Source: Osedax frankpressi
Taxonomy: Eukaryota > Annelida > Polychaeta > Sabellida > Siboglinidae
NCBI GenBank assembly: GCA_964035775.1
Contig: OZ038316.1
Coordinates: 31,728,969-31,792,968 of the forward strand
Length of the DNA: 64,000 bases
Direction of reading: 5' to 3'
The notes beneath the pieces are model-generated. The model was not told the DNA's origin and ran no database searches. It saw only the letters and a program-made list of their open reading frames with translations. Shown one piece after another: positions 21,605 to 32,221 of this stretch. Position numbers and translations under genes: made by a program. Position 1 is the first letter of the stretch. Each line of letters begins with the position of its first letter.

Positions 21605-23300
21605 CTACGTTTCACATTATGTGTGGGTTGAAATGGAGATATGTATTCCTCATTAAGTCTGTGTGGGGTAGTGGGGGTTAGTGGGGGTTAGTGGGGAGTA
21701 GTGAAGGTAGTGGGGTTAGTGGGGTAGTGGGGGTAGTGGGGGTTAGTGGGGTTAGTGGTGAAAGTATTGGGTTGAAATGGAGAAATGTATTCCTTATTAA
21801 GTCTGTGGGGGTAGTGGGGGTTAGTGGGGGTAGTGGGAGGTAGTGGGGGTTAGTGGTGAAAGTATGGGGGTGAAATGGAGAAATGTATTCCTCATTAAGT
21901 CTGTGGGGTTAGTGGGGGGTAGTGGGGCTTAGTGGAGGGTAGTGGGGGTAGTGGGGCTTAGTGGAGGGTAGTGGGGGTAGTGGGAGTTAGTGGGGGTTAG
22001 TGGGGGTAGTGGGGGGGGGGGGTGAAATGTATTCCTCATTAAGTCTGTGGAGGGTAGTGGGGGTTAGTGGAGGGTAGTGGGGTAGTGGGGGTTAGTGGGG
22101 TTAGTGGGGGTAGTGGGAGGTAGTGGGGAGTAGTGGAGGTAGTGGTGAAAGTATGGGTGTGAAATGGAGAACTGTATTCCTCATTAAGTATGTGGGGTTA
22201 GTGGGGGTAGTGGGGTTAGTGGGGCTTAGTGGAGGGTAGTGGGGAGTAGTGGGGTTAGTGGGGCTTAGTGGAGGGTAGTGGGGGTAGTGGGGGTTAGTGG
22301 GGGTTAGTGGGGGTAGTGGGGGGTGAAATGTATTCCTCATTAAGTATGTGGGGGGTAGTGGGGCTAGTGGGGTTAGTGGGGGGTAGTGGGGTTAGTGGTG
22401 GTAGTGGGGGTAGTGGGGGTTACTGGGGTTTGTGGTGAAAGTATGGGAGATGAAATGTATTCCTCATTAAGTATGTGGGGGTAGTGGGGGTTAGTGTGGT
22501 TAGTGGGGTTAGTGGGGTTAGTGGTGAAAGTATGGGGTTGAAATGGAGAAATGTATTCCTCATTAAGTCTGTGGGGGGTAGTGGGGGTTAGTGGGGCTAG
22601 TGGGGGAAGTGGGGTTAGTGGTGGTAGTGGGGGATAGTGGGGTTAGTGGTGGTAGTGGGGGTAGTGGGGTTAGTGGGGGTTATTGGGAGTAGTGGGGGTT
22701 AGTAGTGAAAGTATGGGGGTGAAATGGAGAAATGTATTCCTCATTAAGTCTGTGGGGGGTAGTGGGGGTTAGTGGGGAGTAGTGGGGAGTAGTGGGGGTA
22801 GTGGGAGGTAGTGGAGAGTAGTGGGGTTAGTGGGGGTAGTGGGGGTAGTGGTGAAAGTATGGGAGGTGAAATGGAGAAATGTATTCCTCATTAAGTCTGT
22901 GGGGGGTAGTGGGTGGTAGTGGGGGTTAGTGGGGTTAGTGGTGGTAGTGGGGGTAGTGGGGGTAGTGGGGTTAGTGGTGAAAGTATGGGGGTGAAATTGA
23001 GATATGTATTCCTCATTAATTCTGTAGGTAGTGGGGATAGTAGGGGTAATGGGGTAATGAGGGTAGTAGTTGGTAATAGGTATTGTGGGTAATTGGGGTA
23101 GTAGTGGGTAATGATGGTAGTGGTGGGTAGTGGGAGCTAGTGGGGGTAGTGGAAGTAATGGTGAATGTATGGGGGTTAAAATGGAGAAATGTATTCTTCA
23201 TTAGGTCTGTGGGTAGTGGTGGTTAATGGTGGTAGTAATGGTGATTGTATGGGGGTTGAACAGAAGAAATATATTCCTCATTAATTTTAGGCGTGGTCTA
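21605..23300. repeat. Higher-order G-rich minisatellite with GAAATGTATTCCTCATTAAG blocks
   Basis: About a dozen higher-order units. Each consists of TAGTGGGGGTTAGTGGGG runs followed by GTGAAAGTATGGGGGTGAAA and TGGAGAAATGTATTCCTCAT. The latter block is also the intron end adjoining the exon at 21604, so the array seems to have been seeded from that junction. Pyrimidine-rich on the sense (minus) strand. Confidence 0.93.
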
Positions 23301-24633
23301 TGTGGGAAGGTGCGAGGTTATGAGGTGAAGATGTAGGGGTTATGGATGCCAGGAATGTGGGTGTGAAGGTATAGTGGGGATTGGGTAAAGTGGTGGTATA
23401 TAAGCATATCATTATAGTATAATATACTGCCACCAGTAATCGCATGAGTATACACTGTAAAATGTACACTGTACAGTGTACAGTGTACAGTGTACGGTCT
23501 ATGAGGATATAGGTCATGGCTTCTAAAAATATAGAAAACGTTGACTAACGATTTTCCGACGATGAAATTAATGACATCTTTGAAGGGAATACCAATTCTA
23601 GATTTCGTGTGTTTGGTGCAAATGTCATCTTCATCAACGTCCATAAATAACAGCATCAATCATTCCCATTAATTGCACTAGATCTAGTTATCAAAGAATT
23701 CAGTTAAATTACTATCAACGCTTGCTTTTATTGGGGCAATTTTATTAGTAAGAATAATTTCATTATTTTTATATAAAAATAATAAGGAAATGAAACAGAG
23801 GAATTTCAATAAAATATCTATTACAATAACCAGGGAGATGTTTGCATAATATGCTATTCTAATTTAATATATTAATATGAATGATATCCTGATCACTTAC
23901 GCTAGGGTAAATGACATACTCTTGTTTGGGTTGGGTATAAATTTGAACATACTTTATACACGTTACAAAGCTAAATCTACCCAAGAACTAAGTACTCGAG
24001 TAACTTCACGATTTCTAGTAACCATGGTAAGCTATAATACGCCCGTACAATTGAATACCAAATACGTAGGTTAAATGATACGATTGGATAGAAGTTGTTG
24101 AAAAATAGGGATTCCGTTATTTGCACTAACTACGTAGTAAAAGCGACCCAATAAGGAGTTGTAAGGTAAACTTCAACTGCGATTAAGAAGTATTGTCCTG
24201 CTTCGCTATACGACTACATGCTTATCAACTTTGAACCCGGTGAATATGTTGAAGTCGTCAGAAGTTTTATACCGACAAACAGAACTATAATGACCTACGT
24301 GACCTATGAACTCAACTGACCTGGTGGGCTACATATAAACTACAGTAGAAAATTAAGTGTAGAAATTAGCAATTTAAAAAAACAACATGCACTGATTATA
24401 TTAATTTATCGATAATTGACATTTTATCGACACGGCAAAATATTCGACAATATCACTAAAATTTTACTGCAGATTGTAAAATATTGAACTTATCCTTCAG
24501 AATTCTAATCATAATATGATATATGATATAAATAAATATAATAAATTATTAATATATGCATTATATAGTGATTCAGAATCAATTTAGCATACAATGTCTA
24601 TATAATATACATAGTACACTATAATAATAGAAC
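23301..24633. other. Mixed non-repetitive region, no assigned gene
   Basis: Contains a short palindromic TGTACAC array (about 23465-23500). There are weak ORFs on both strands, for example minus 23530-23650 (MDVDEDDICTKHTKSRIGIP) and plus 24165-24320 (see next entry). One of these could be an upstream exon of the minus-strand gene, but none has both splice sites and phase to show it. Confidence 0.4.
24157..24321 (+). CDS. Unassigned short open segment ending in a stop
   Basis: Plus-strand frame with balanced composition (KKYCPASLYDYMLINFEPGE, YVEVVRSFIPTNRTIMTYVT) ending at TGA near 24319. The segment is less AT-rich than its surroundings. It could be a last exon or an element fragment; I recognise no family. 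Confidence 0.22.
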
Positions 24634-24897
24634 TTATTCAAGAGATATTACACATGATTTGTGGCTACATTTATTTAATTCATTTCTGAACTTCTTATTT
24701 AATGGAAGAGATTTATCTACTCGTAGTGTATTTATTTCTAACTTAAGACAACGAATTATATAAGATTCGTTTAATGATCTTTGTTCATCGTACAGGTAGA
24801 ATACAGGCGAATTTAGAATAACACATTCTAAATAATAAAATGCTACAATAATTGATTGCGCATTCTTAATGTGTTCCCACCAAAATGCACAAAACAT
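24634..24897 (-). CDS. Unassigned 87-codon ORF, SOCS-box-like tail
   Basis: Minus-strand ORF from an in-frame start near 24897. Composition is not low-complexity (FCAFWWEHIKNAQSIIVAFY). The segment SLNESYIIRCLKLEINTLRV...LPLNKKFRNEL loosely follows the SOCS-box pattern S-L-x-x-L-C-R-x-x-I-R ... L-P-L-P-x-x-L-x-x-x-L. Only a profile search could decide. It might equally be a decayed gene fragment. Confidence 0.28.
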   Translation of the reverse strand: MFCAFWWEHIKNAQSIIVAFYYLECVILNSPVFYLYDEQRSLNESYIIRCLKLEINTLRVDKSLPLNKKFRNELNKCSHKSCVISLE

Positions 24898-25697
24898 AAG
24901 ATCAACAATTCTAGAATCTCGACGAAAACCATTATTATTTTTTGAATTAATTTTATATTTTTATTCAATCAAATCATTTAATTTCAAATAAATTGAAAAC
25001 AATTTGCATTACCTTTATCCTGGTTTACCCAAACGATAAATCTTTTGAAAGTGTTTTAAAATGAATTACTTTAAGGAACACAGTAGTAAACTACTCTAGT
25101 TTAATCCACCTCAATATCGTTAATAACTTACTCCAAAGATATTAATGGCAATATTTTAATTGCCATATTTATAATAGGACATTAAAATAAAAATACATTT
25201 ATAATGCTGATGGTAAAATTCCTTATATTATGCTAATTGAAATGCAAACCCAACCACTCTTATTCATAATATATAGATTACTTTCAAATATCAATTTATA
25301 CAATAATATATATTCTATAATTAATATATGTATATTAATTACATAGACAAAAATATGAACCCATCAATGGTATGCAATATGTACTTTAAAATTTTGAATC
25401 ACTAGGATATCAATTATATAATAAATCATCTGAAATTAGATTGAGAATGGTATGAAATTGCTGTGGAATGCGTGGAATGCACGACATTGTACGCCTAGAA
25501 ATAGCACGAAATGATAGGATCGAGTCAACGAGCAAAGGACAGCACAATAAACCTAGATCTAAACACATTGCACCCTTCGATCTATTCAGTGATTCATAGA
25601 AAATAACTCATTGATTTGGTGCCAGTTGACCAAATTTTAAATTTTAAACTAGGATATATTTCTATTACTGCATACTATAATGTCTGTTGAATAATAG

Positions 25698-25710
25698 ATA
25701 TATATACATG

Positions 25711-25746
<36 letters not shown>

Positions 25747-25840
25747 CATATATATGTATATATATACATATATATATATATGTATACATAAGATAAAATG
25801 ATGATGCAAGAAAGATTATTTTCTGGTACATATACGAAAA

Positions 25841-25872
<32 letters not shown>

Positions 25873-25875
25873 AAT
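25698..25875. repeat. TA/TATG microsatellites
   Basis: Runs of TATATA with ATGTATAC interruptions, split by about 45 bp of unique sequence. The Tyr/Ile open frames here are by-products. Confidence 0.93.
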
Positions 25876-26099
25876 TGAATATGATTTTTAACGATATTAA
25901 ATAAGTTGAAACTAACTAAATATTGTTTTCTTAAACAAGAAAATAGGTAATCAGATAAGTCCTTATAAGGACAAATTGAATCATATAAAATATAGAAAAG
26001 CGACATTCTGTATTTACCATGTTAAAGGAATTCACACTTAAGTCGATGAAAGATGTTTACATCAATCATATGGCTATTTATTAAAAAGAGTGTATGTTT

Positions 26100-26267
26100 C
26101 GTGGTTAGTATTGGATTGGATACAATAAAAACATCATAGAGCAAATTGCTTCACTATAAGTTATATGATTCAATTACTAATTTTAACGACCATCCATTTT
26201 TCATTTTAGGAAAACATTATTTAACAATTTAAACTTTGTAAATATTATTAAAAATCACAAAAATATA

Positions 26268-26314
<47 letters not shown>

Positions 26315-26366
26315 TCATATATATGCAACAGTCAATACCCTAACATCGCAATTTTATCTTATATAC

Positions 26367-26370
<4 letters not shown>
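26100..26370. repeat. Diverged duplicate, copy 1
   Basis: Shares ordered blocks with 27605-27845: TTGGATACAAT..A, ..GAGCA.ATTGC, TTTTAGGAAA...ATT, AACTTTGTAAATATT/AACTCTTTAAATAT, then ATATATGA...TATTCATATAT.CAACAGTCAATA and ATCGCAATTTTATCTTATAT. An old local duplication; this copy has gained a large TA microsatellite in its middle. Confidence 0.7.
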
Positions 26371-26460
<90 letters not shown>

Positions 26461-26490
26461 GTATATATATATGTATATATGTATATATGT
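26266..26490. repeat. TA-rich microsatellite
   Basis: Long (TA)n with GTATATATG interruptions inside duplicate copy 1. Confidence 0.95.
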
Positions 26491-27604
26491 TAATTACTAT
26501 AAATCTTATAATGCAGTAAAAGTAGTGTGGCCTAGTTTAAAAGTATTATAAAGTAATTTATATGAAATATTTAACAAACAATGAAATATGTTCGATGGTA
26601 TATTATTGGACATATGTATCTTATGACATATAAATCTTATTATGGACATACACACATGCCAGCGATGTTGCTGTAGTGTGTTTGTTGATGGGATCACTAG
26701 AGAGAACATACATTTATTATTATTGTAATTTTATTTAAAGGTTTAAATTTAATTTCAAATTATATTAATATGACTTTCTAAAAATTCTATTAGCATTGTT
26801 TTTAAATAATTATTTAAAACCTTGAATTTTGTAATAAAAGTTAGTTGTAGTTTATAAAATTTGCAATATAATGATCTTCTTTATTTGCATTATAAAATAT
26901 TCTAAATAATTTAAATTTATATTAGCAAGTGCTACGAATTTGAAATAAATTCATTGGTCAGAGTTAAGGTTCTAAGAGTCTTTGAATTTTTTTTATAATA
27001 ATATTTAAAAATGTAAATAGTTTTTATTTTAAATAATCAAATATGACTACAAATAGAGGTCGTATATCATTTAAATAATAATTAATACTGTATTAAGTAT
27101 ATCTATAGAATAATTAGTTTACATATTCATATAAAGCAATACATTAAAAATTATACAAATATTTATTTTTAAATATGACGTGTATTCAATAATTTTACAA
27201 TAATATATTGCAATGCAATTTTATGGTAATATATGGTTATCAGGTAGCCTTATATTTCATTTTTATTCATATAATATTATAAAAATATCTCTAGAATTAC
27301 TCACGTTAAATTAGAGAACTTACATATATGGTATCAAGACAACAGTATGGCGAGTTTTAAATCAGGTGGTTATGAGCTAGTACATGCTTTGTACCAATGA
27401 TCGATTAGGTGTATAAAATAACATGATTGACTACATAATAAATTCGATATAATATAATAATATTCTAACAATTATAGCAGTTTAATGAAATAGTATATTT
27501 GGATTAAATCAACGAACAGGTTATATTACAATCTCTAGAATTATCATATGTCTATAATTATTTTATAGAGCTGTAAAATCTGATTGTAACATTTTGCGTG
27601 TCCT

Positions 27605-27845
27605 TTTTGGATACAATGAATACAACATATCTATGAGCACATTGCCTCCTAATGCATTACGTCACTCAATCAGTCCTTTTGATGAACACTAGTTATCTCT
27701 CTTAGGAAATCAATATTTCATAAGTTAAACTCTTTAAATATGGTTAACAATCACATACTATTTAATTATATATTTATATATTAATGTATTTACGACAGTC
27801 AATAATCTTCACCATCGTTATTTTATCTTTTATATATCATTATTC
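27605..27845. repeat. Diverged duplicate, copy 2
   Basis: Counterpart of 26100-26370; it includes TTTGGATACAATGAATACAA, GAGCACATTGCCTCCTAATG and the ACGACAGTCAATAATCTTCA / TTATTTTATCTTTTATATAT end. It lacks the long TA expansion of copy 1. Confidence 0.7.
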
Positions 27846-29738
27846 AATTCAAATATAAATTGCAATTATCCTGTAATAATGTATTCTCGTGGGCTAGTTT
27901 GAATACATTAACAACAAAACAATGTGTATTTCATTTAAGAATAATGTTAATCTTGAAATTAATAATCAATTCATATTTAAGATAATTCACGTTTACTAGA
28001 TTTTTGGGAGTGATTATTGATACAGGTCTAAGTTGATAACCAAGAAACCAGTGATATAACTATTATAAATTATTATATAATTATTTTAAATAAAATAAAA
28101 TCATAATATAATTTAAATACAAATAAAATTAATTTTCTCTTTTATTATATAACAAAAAAACTAAAAACGCCTGGATGGTTTCTTATATACCATATATATA
28201 TGTCATGTTAAACAATAATTGATTACAAATGTTATGTAATATAAATATATTTGATATTAGTTTAACATACCTACAATGTTATTGTGCTTTGTTTTATCCA
28301 TATTTATATTATTGTATTAAATATGGGTCACATTTATAAATCAAATTCAAATTATATTATCTAAAAAAATAAATTAACGATCATTTTTAATTATCTACTC
28401 AATTGCATTGTTTGATGTTAATAAACTATTAGCATTATATAATATTTGTACTTATAGAACCTTTATCTTTACAATATGTTTTATAAATTTTGTCATCCTA
28501 TTTTTATAAATTGACAATCAATTTAATACCAAAAGTGATTGTGATTTTATTTAAACATACTTTAATTATAAATTTATGAATAATTACCTATTTACTTACT
28601 CACCAAGAATATGGAATAATTTAAATATATAGATTAGACTAATAAATTATTTACCAATGTTTTGCAATATTATAAATAATCTATTCTTAAAATAATAACT
28701 TTAATACTTTAATGATAACTCTCTATAAATATAACATTCTTTAAAAATAGAATTTTATTCGCATTTATAATATCTTTCAGTATTTAAATTATTTGTTTTA
28801 AAATATGCTATTTATTTTTTAAAATGTATACATATTTAAATTTTGATTAGATATTTTTACACAAATTTGACTTTTTAGATTTTCACATTTTTATTACACT
28901 TTAATCTTATACTAATCATATTTAATTATTATTAAAAATTATATATCCATAAATGAGCTCTTACAGTTTAATGTCGTTAGGTGGTTAATTTTTAGTAATA
29001 GTAATTCGGGAATGATATTATATTGTATACCGATAATTGACTTTTCTGTATAGAACTAATTGATAATTAAAATGATAAAACATTAAAAACTCATTTTAAC
29101 AAAAGTGTTTAGAAACAAATATTTAGAACTAAAAATGAAAATTTAAATTAAAAATATTATTTTCATATTTACATATTTATGCAATTGGTTGAATCTCGAT
29201 AAGCATATGCCTCTAGATGTTCCCTGGACTTGTACCAGACTTTGAATACAATATAATATATATATAGTATGCCCAATGCTTCTGAATGTCCTAGAAATAC
29301 TGTATATTTACACATATACATCAGGTAGGCCACATTAGGGCGCATTTAAATCATAAAGGGAACTTTAGTAAGAATTGTAGGACATGACTTAAAGACATTA
29401 AATTTAGTTTATTGTTGTTTAAATCAATTGTTAAATAGTGATGATAATAATATTATATTCATTTATACAGATATTAGCAAGAAAAGCACTTAATTACAAA
29501 TGTCTTGTTTTCTATATATGTAAATTTACTTATTAATTAATCCAATCTAATGATATTTATTGTTTGTATTACAATGCAATGTGTTTTATGGGTTTCGTCT
29601 ATCATAATATGCAAAACTATTCTCACATCAATAAATTAAACAAATTCATAATCTATTGTTTTCTGAATATTTAATTAATAATCTAATATAATTAAATGTA
29701 ATTATTGAATTTATAAAATTCAAAACAAATTTACAATA

Positions 29739-29741
29739 TCA

Positions 29742-29812
<71 letters not shown>
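29739..29812. repeat. (TA)n(CA)n microsatellite
   Basis: A TATATA run passes directly into about 25 CA repeats. Confidence 0.97.
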
Positions 29813-29814
<2 letters not shown>

Positions 29815-30654
29815 TACTGATTATAATAAATTATAGTATATAATTATATTCCCTTATTGTATATTTAATATTGTATTATAATCATTGAAAATAACCCTTT
29901 TGGTAGATGGTATATTATTTTGTGTAACTTATATAAATATAATTTGTTTAAAATCCTAGAAAATAAATATAAAAATGAATATGAATTTTTGTTATTATTA
30001 AAATCCCACATTAAATTTAAATACCAAATTACCTTAATTAAATTAAATTATCAATACTTTTTGATTTAACATACTTAGATTTAACATATTTAGATACTGT
30101 TTAATAATAGTCATTATTTATTATATTTTTAAAACCTATATAATCTATGAATAATTATTATTTTTTTAAACTAGAAATTCCAGGAAAATATTTTAAAAGT
30201 GTTATTTATGAACACTTTTTAACCATAAATATATTTTATAAAACTTTTATCCCAGTTTCAACGAATATAATTTATCAATATAATATTTTTATTTAAATAT
30301 CTCAATCTGCCTTTTCTAAATTTATTGTTATCCCAAATGTTAAAATTAAAAGTGCTGAATAACTTAAACAAATATTTAAATTTATATATTTTTTTATTTA
30401 TTCACATCTCTAGTATATTTATTAGTGTATTTATTAGTGTATTTATTCATATCTATTTTAAAATACAAATCAATACTTTCTGTTGAAAATTTTCTAAAAT
30501 GAACCAAAACGCAGGCATCTACTCTTCTGGATTCCAACTTTGATTTATATTTAATAGTTAAACCTATCAATTATTCTGTTACGAGTATTTATTATTATAT
30601 ATGTATTATTATATTAAATGTTAACTTTATAAATATTTAAAATAAAGCAAATTA

Positions 30655-31120
30655 AACACCTTCTCAACCAGACATCACTCAAAATACTCACATCTGCCTA
30701 CATTCTATCTAAACTTGACTACTGAAACTCACTTTTAATTAAAATACCTAAAATACAAGAAAAACGACTTAACACAATTATTAACCACACTTGCAGACTT
30801 ATTTTCAAACTCCCTAAACGAACACACATCACATTATACAGACAAAAACTTAAATTTCTAACCTTTAAAACAGATCCATGTACAAAACTCCAACAATAAT
30901 ACATACAGCACTGAAAACTGATATTCCTAAATATATGAGTGACTCAATTAAATTAAAACTGAAAAATAATCTAAGATCAATAAAAAACTGCTTAAACAAG
31001 ACATAACAAACAATTTTCCACAACTTTGGAATAAACTACCCATAACTGTTACCGATGAAAATAATACAAATACTTTTAAAAGCAAACTTCACAAATACTT
31101 ACTTGGTCTAGACTGATATA
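30655..31120 (+). mobile_element. Decayed 3' end of a CR1/L2-type LINE
   Basis: The plus strand reads LNQTSLKILTSAYILSKLDY, a stop where C is usual, then NSLLIKIPKIQEKRLNTIIN and HTCRLIFKLPKRTHIT. After further frame changes it reads PQLWNKLPITVTDENNTNTF KSKLHKYL. This is the reverse-transcriptase C-terminal region shared by CR1/L2/Rex1-type non-LTR elements (A-x-I-x-x-R-L-D-Y-C-N-S-L-L ... R-x-I-T ... L-W-N-x-L-P ... F-K-x-x-L-K-x-x-L). Several stops and frame changes and no upstream ORF make it a truncated, inactive copy. Its 3' tail runs into the CTCACTC array. Confidence 0.82.
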
Positions 31121-31214
31121 ACCTGACACACCCTTATAATATTCCTACTGCTACTGAATTATCAAATTGATTTACACTGTACTTTTATCTAATACTATAT
31201 ATATTACTCAAATA

Positions 31215-31975
31215 TCCTTCCCTCACTCCCTACCTCTACTCCCTCACTCCCTCACTCCCTCTCTCTCCCTCTCTCCCTCCCTCACCCACTCCCTCACTCA
31301 TTCACTCACTCACTCACTAACCCACTTCCTCACTCACTCACTCACCCACCCACTCCCTCACTCACCCACTCTCTCACTCCCTCCCTCACTCCCTCCCTCA
31401 CTCCCTACCTCTACTCCCTCACTCCCTCACTCCCTCACTCAATCACTCACTCCCTCTCTCACTCACTCACTCACTCACTCACTCACTCACTCACTCACTC
31501 ACTCCCTCACCCACTTCCTCACTCACCAACTACCTCACTCCCTCCCTCACTCCCTCAATCACTCAATCACTCACTCCCTCACTCACTCACTCACTCACTC
31601 ACTCACTCACCCACTCCCTCACCCACTTCCTCACTCCCTCCCTCCCTCCCTCCCTCCCTCCNNNNNNNNNNNNNNNNNNNNNNNNNNNNNNNNNNNNNNN
31701 NNNNNNNNNNNNNNNNNNNNNNNNNNNNNNNNNNNNNNNNNNNNNNNNNNNNNNNNNNNNNNNNNNNNNNNNNNNNNNNNNNNNNNNNNNNNNNNNNNNN
31801 NNNNNNNNNNNNNNNNNNNNNNNNNNNNNNNNNNNNNNNNNNNNNNNNNNNNNNNNNNNNNCTCTGTATCCACTCCACTCATTCACTCCACTCCACTCAT
31901 CCACTCCACTCATCCACTCCACTCATCCACTCCACTCGTCCACACACACACATACACACACACACATACACAAAC
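31215..31975. repeat. CTCACTC/CTCCCTC pyrimidine array with assembly gap
   Basis: CTCACTCACTCC-type words precede a run of 200 N at 31662-31861, followed by CCACTCATCCACT units and CACACA. The exactly round gap size suggests a placeholder, so true array length is unknown. The array lies upstream of the acceptor at 32107 and is pyrimidine-rich on the sense strand. Confidence 0.95.
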
Positions 31976-32107
31976 AAATCTACCCCTATCTCCACTAAAC
32001 CCAACGTCCACTGTCGTCCGCACAACCCCTACTCTTGCATATTCTGATCTACGCCTTAGACCCCGACCCCCATCCACACCCCCCCCCTCGCCCCACTTCC
32101 ACCGCAG

Positions 32108-32181
32108 CCACAGAATCCTGCGTCCGTTTGGTCGATATCGACGGAGACGGACGCGATGACGTCATATTCGGATATGCTGAC
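32108..32181 (+). CDS. FAM234-like, first visible exon
   Basis: Acceptor CTTCCACCGCAG (a second in-phase AG is 6 bases on), 74 nt, donor GAC/GTAAGA. Encodes TESCVRLVDIDGDGRDDVIF then GYAD, the first FG-GAP calcium loop. Starts in phase 1, so at least one exon precedes it. GC- and CpG-rich in AT-rich surroundings. Confidence 0.85.
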
Positions 32182-32221
32182 GTAAGAAATTCTGAAGCCG
32201 TGGATAGCAGAAATTTAGCAG

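Larger units (their letters stand above)
26491..30654. other. Very AT-rich region without identified genes
   Basis: About 4 kb of extreme AT content. It contains duplicate copy 2 (27605-27845) and a (TA)n(CA)n microsatellite at 29739-29812. It lies between the two loci, which run in opposite directions away from it, so both promoters could be near here, but I see no promoter element I can defend. Confidence 0.5.

Noticed and set aside
23318-23659. Minus ORF beginning MDVDEDDICTKHTKSRIG as an upstream exon of the integrase-derived gene
   Set aside because: Composition is plausible but every nearby donor gives phase 0, whereas the exon at 21604 needs phase 2, and no acceptor or start context is convincing.
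25440-25600. Plus 38-codon ORF (MHDIVRLEIARNDRIESTSK) as the FAM234-like N-terminus
   Set aside because: Ends in a stop with no usable donor, and no membrane segment follows.
31167-32159. 330-codon plus-strand ORF of Leu/Thr/His/Ser repeats
   Set aside because: Spans the assembly gap and a CTCACTC array and is out of frame with the real FAM234-like exon it overlaps.
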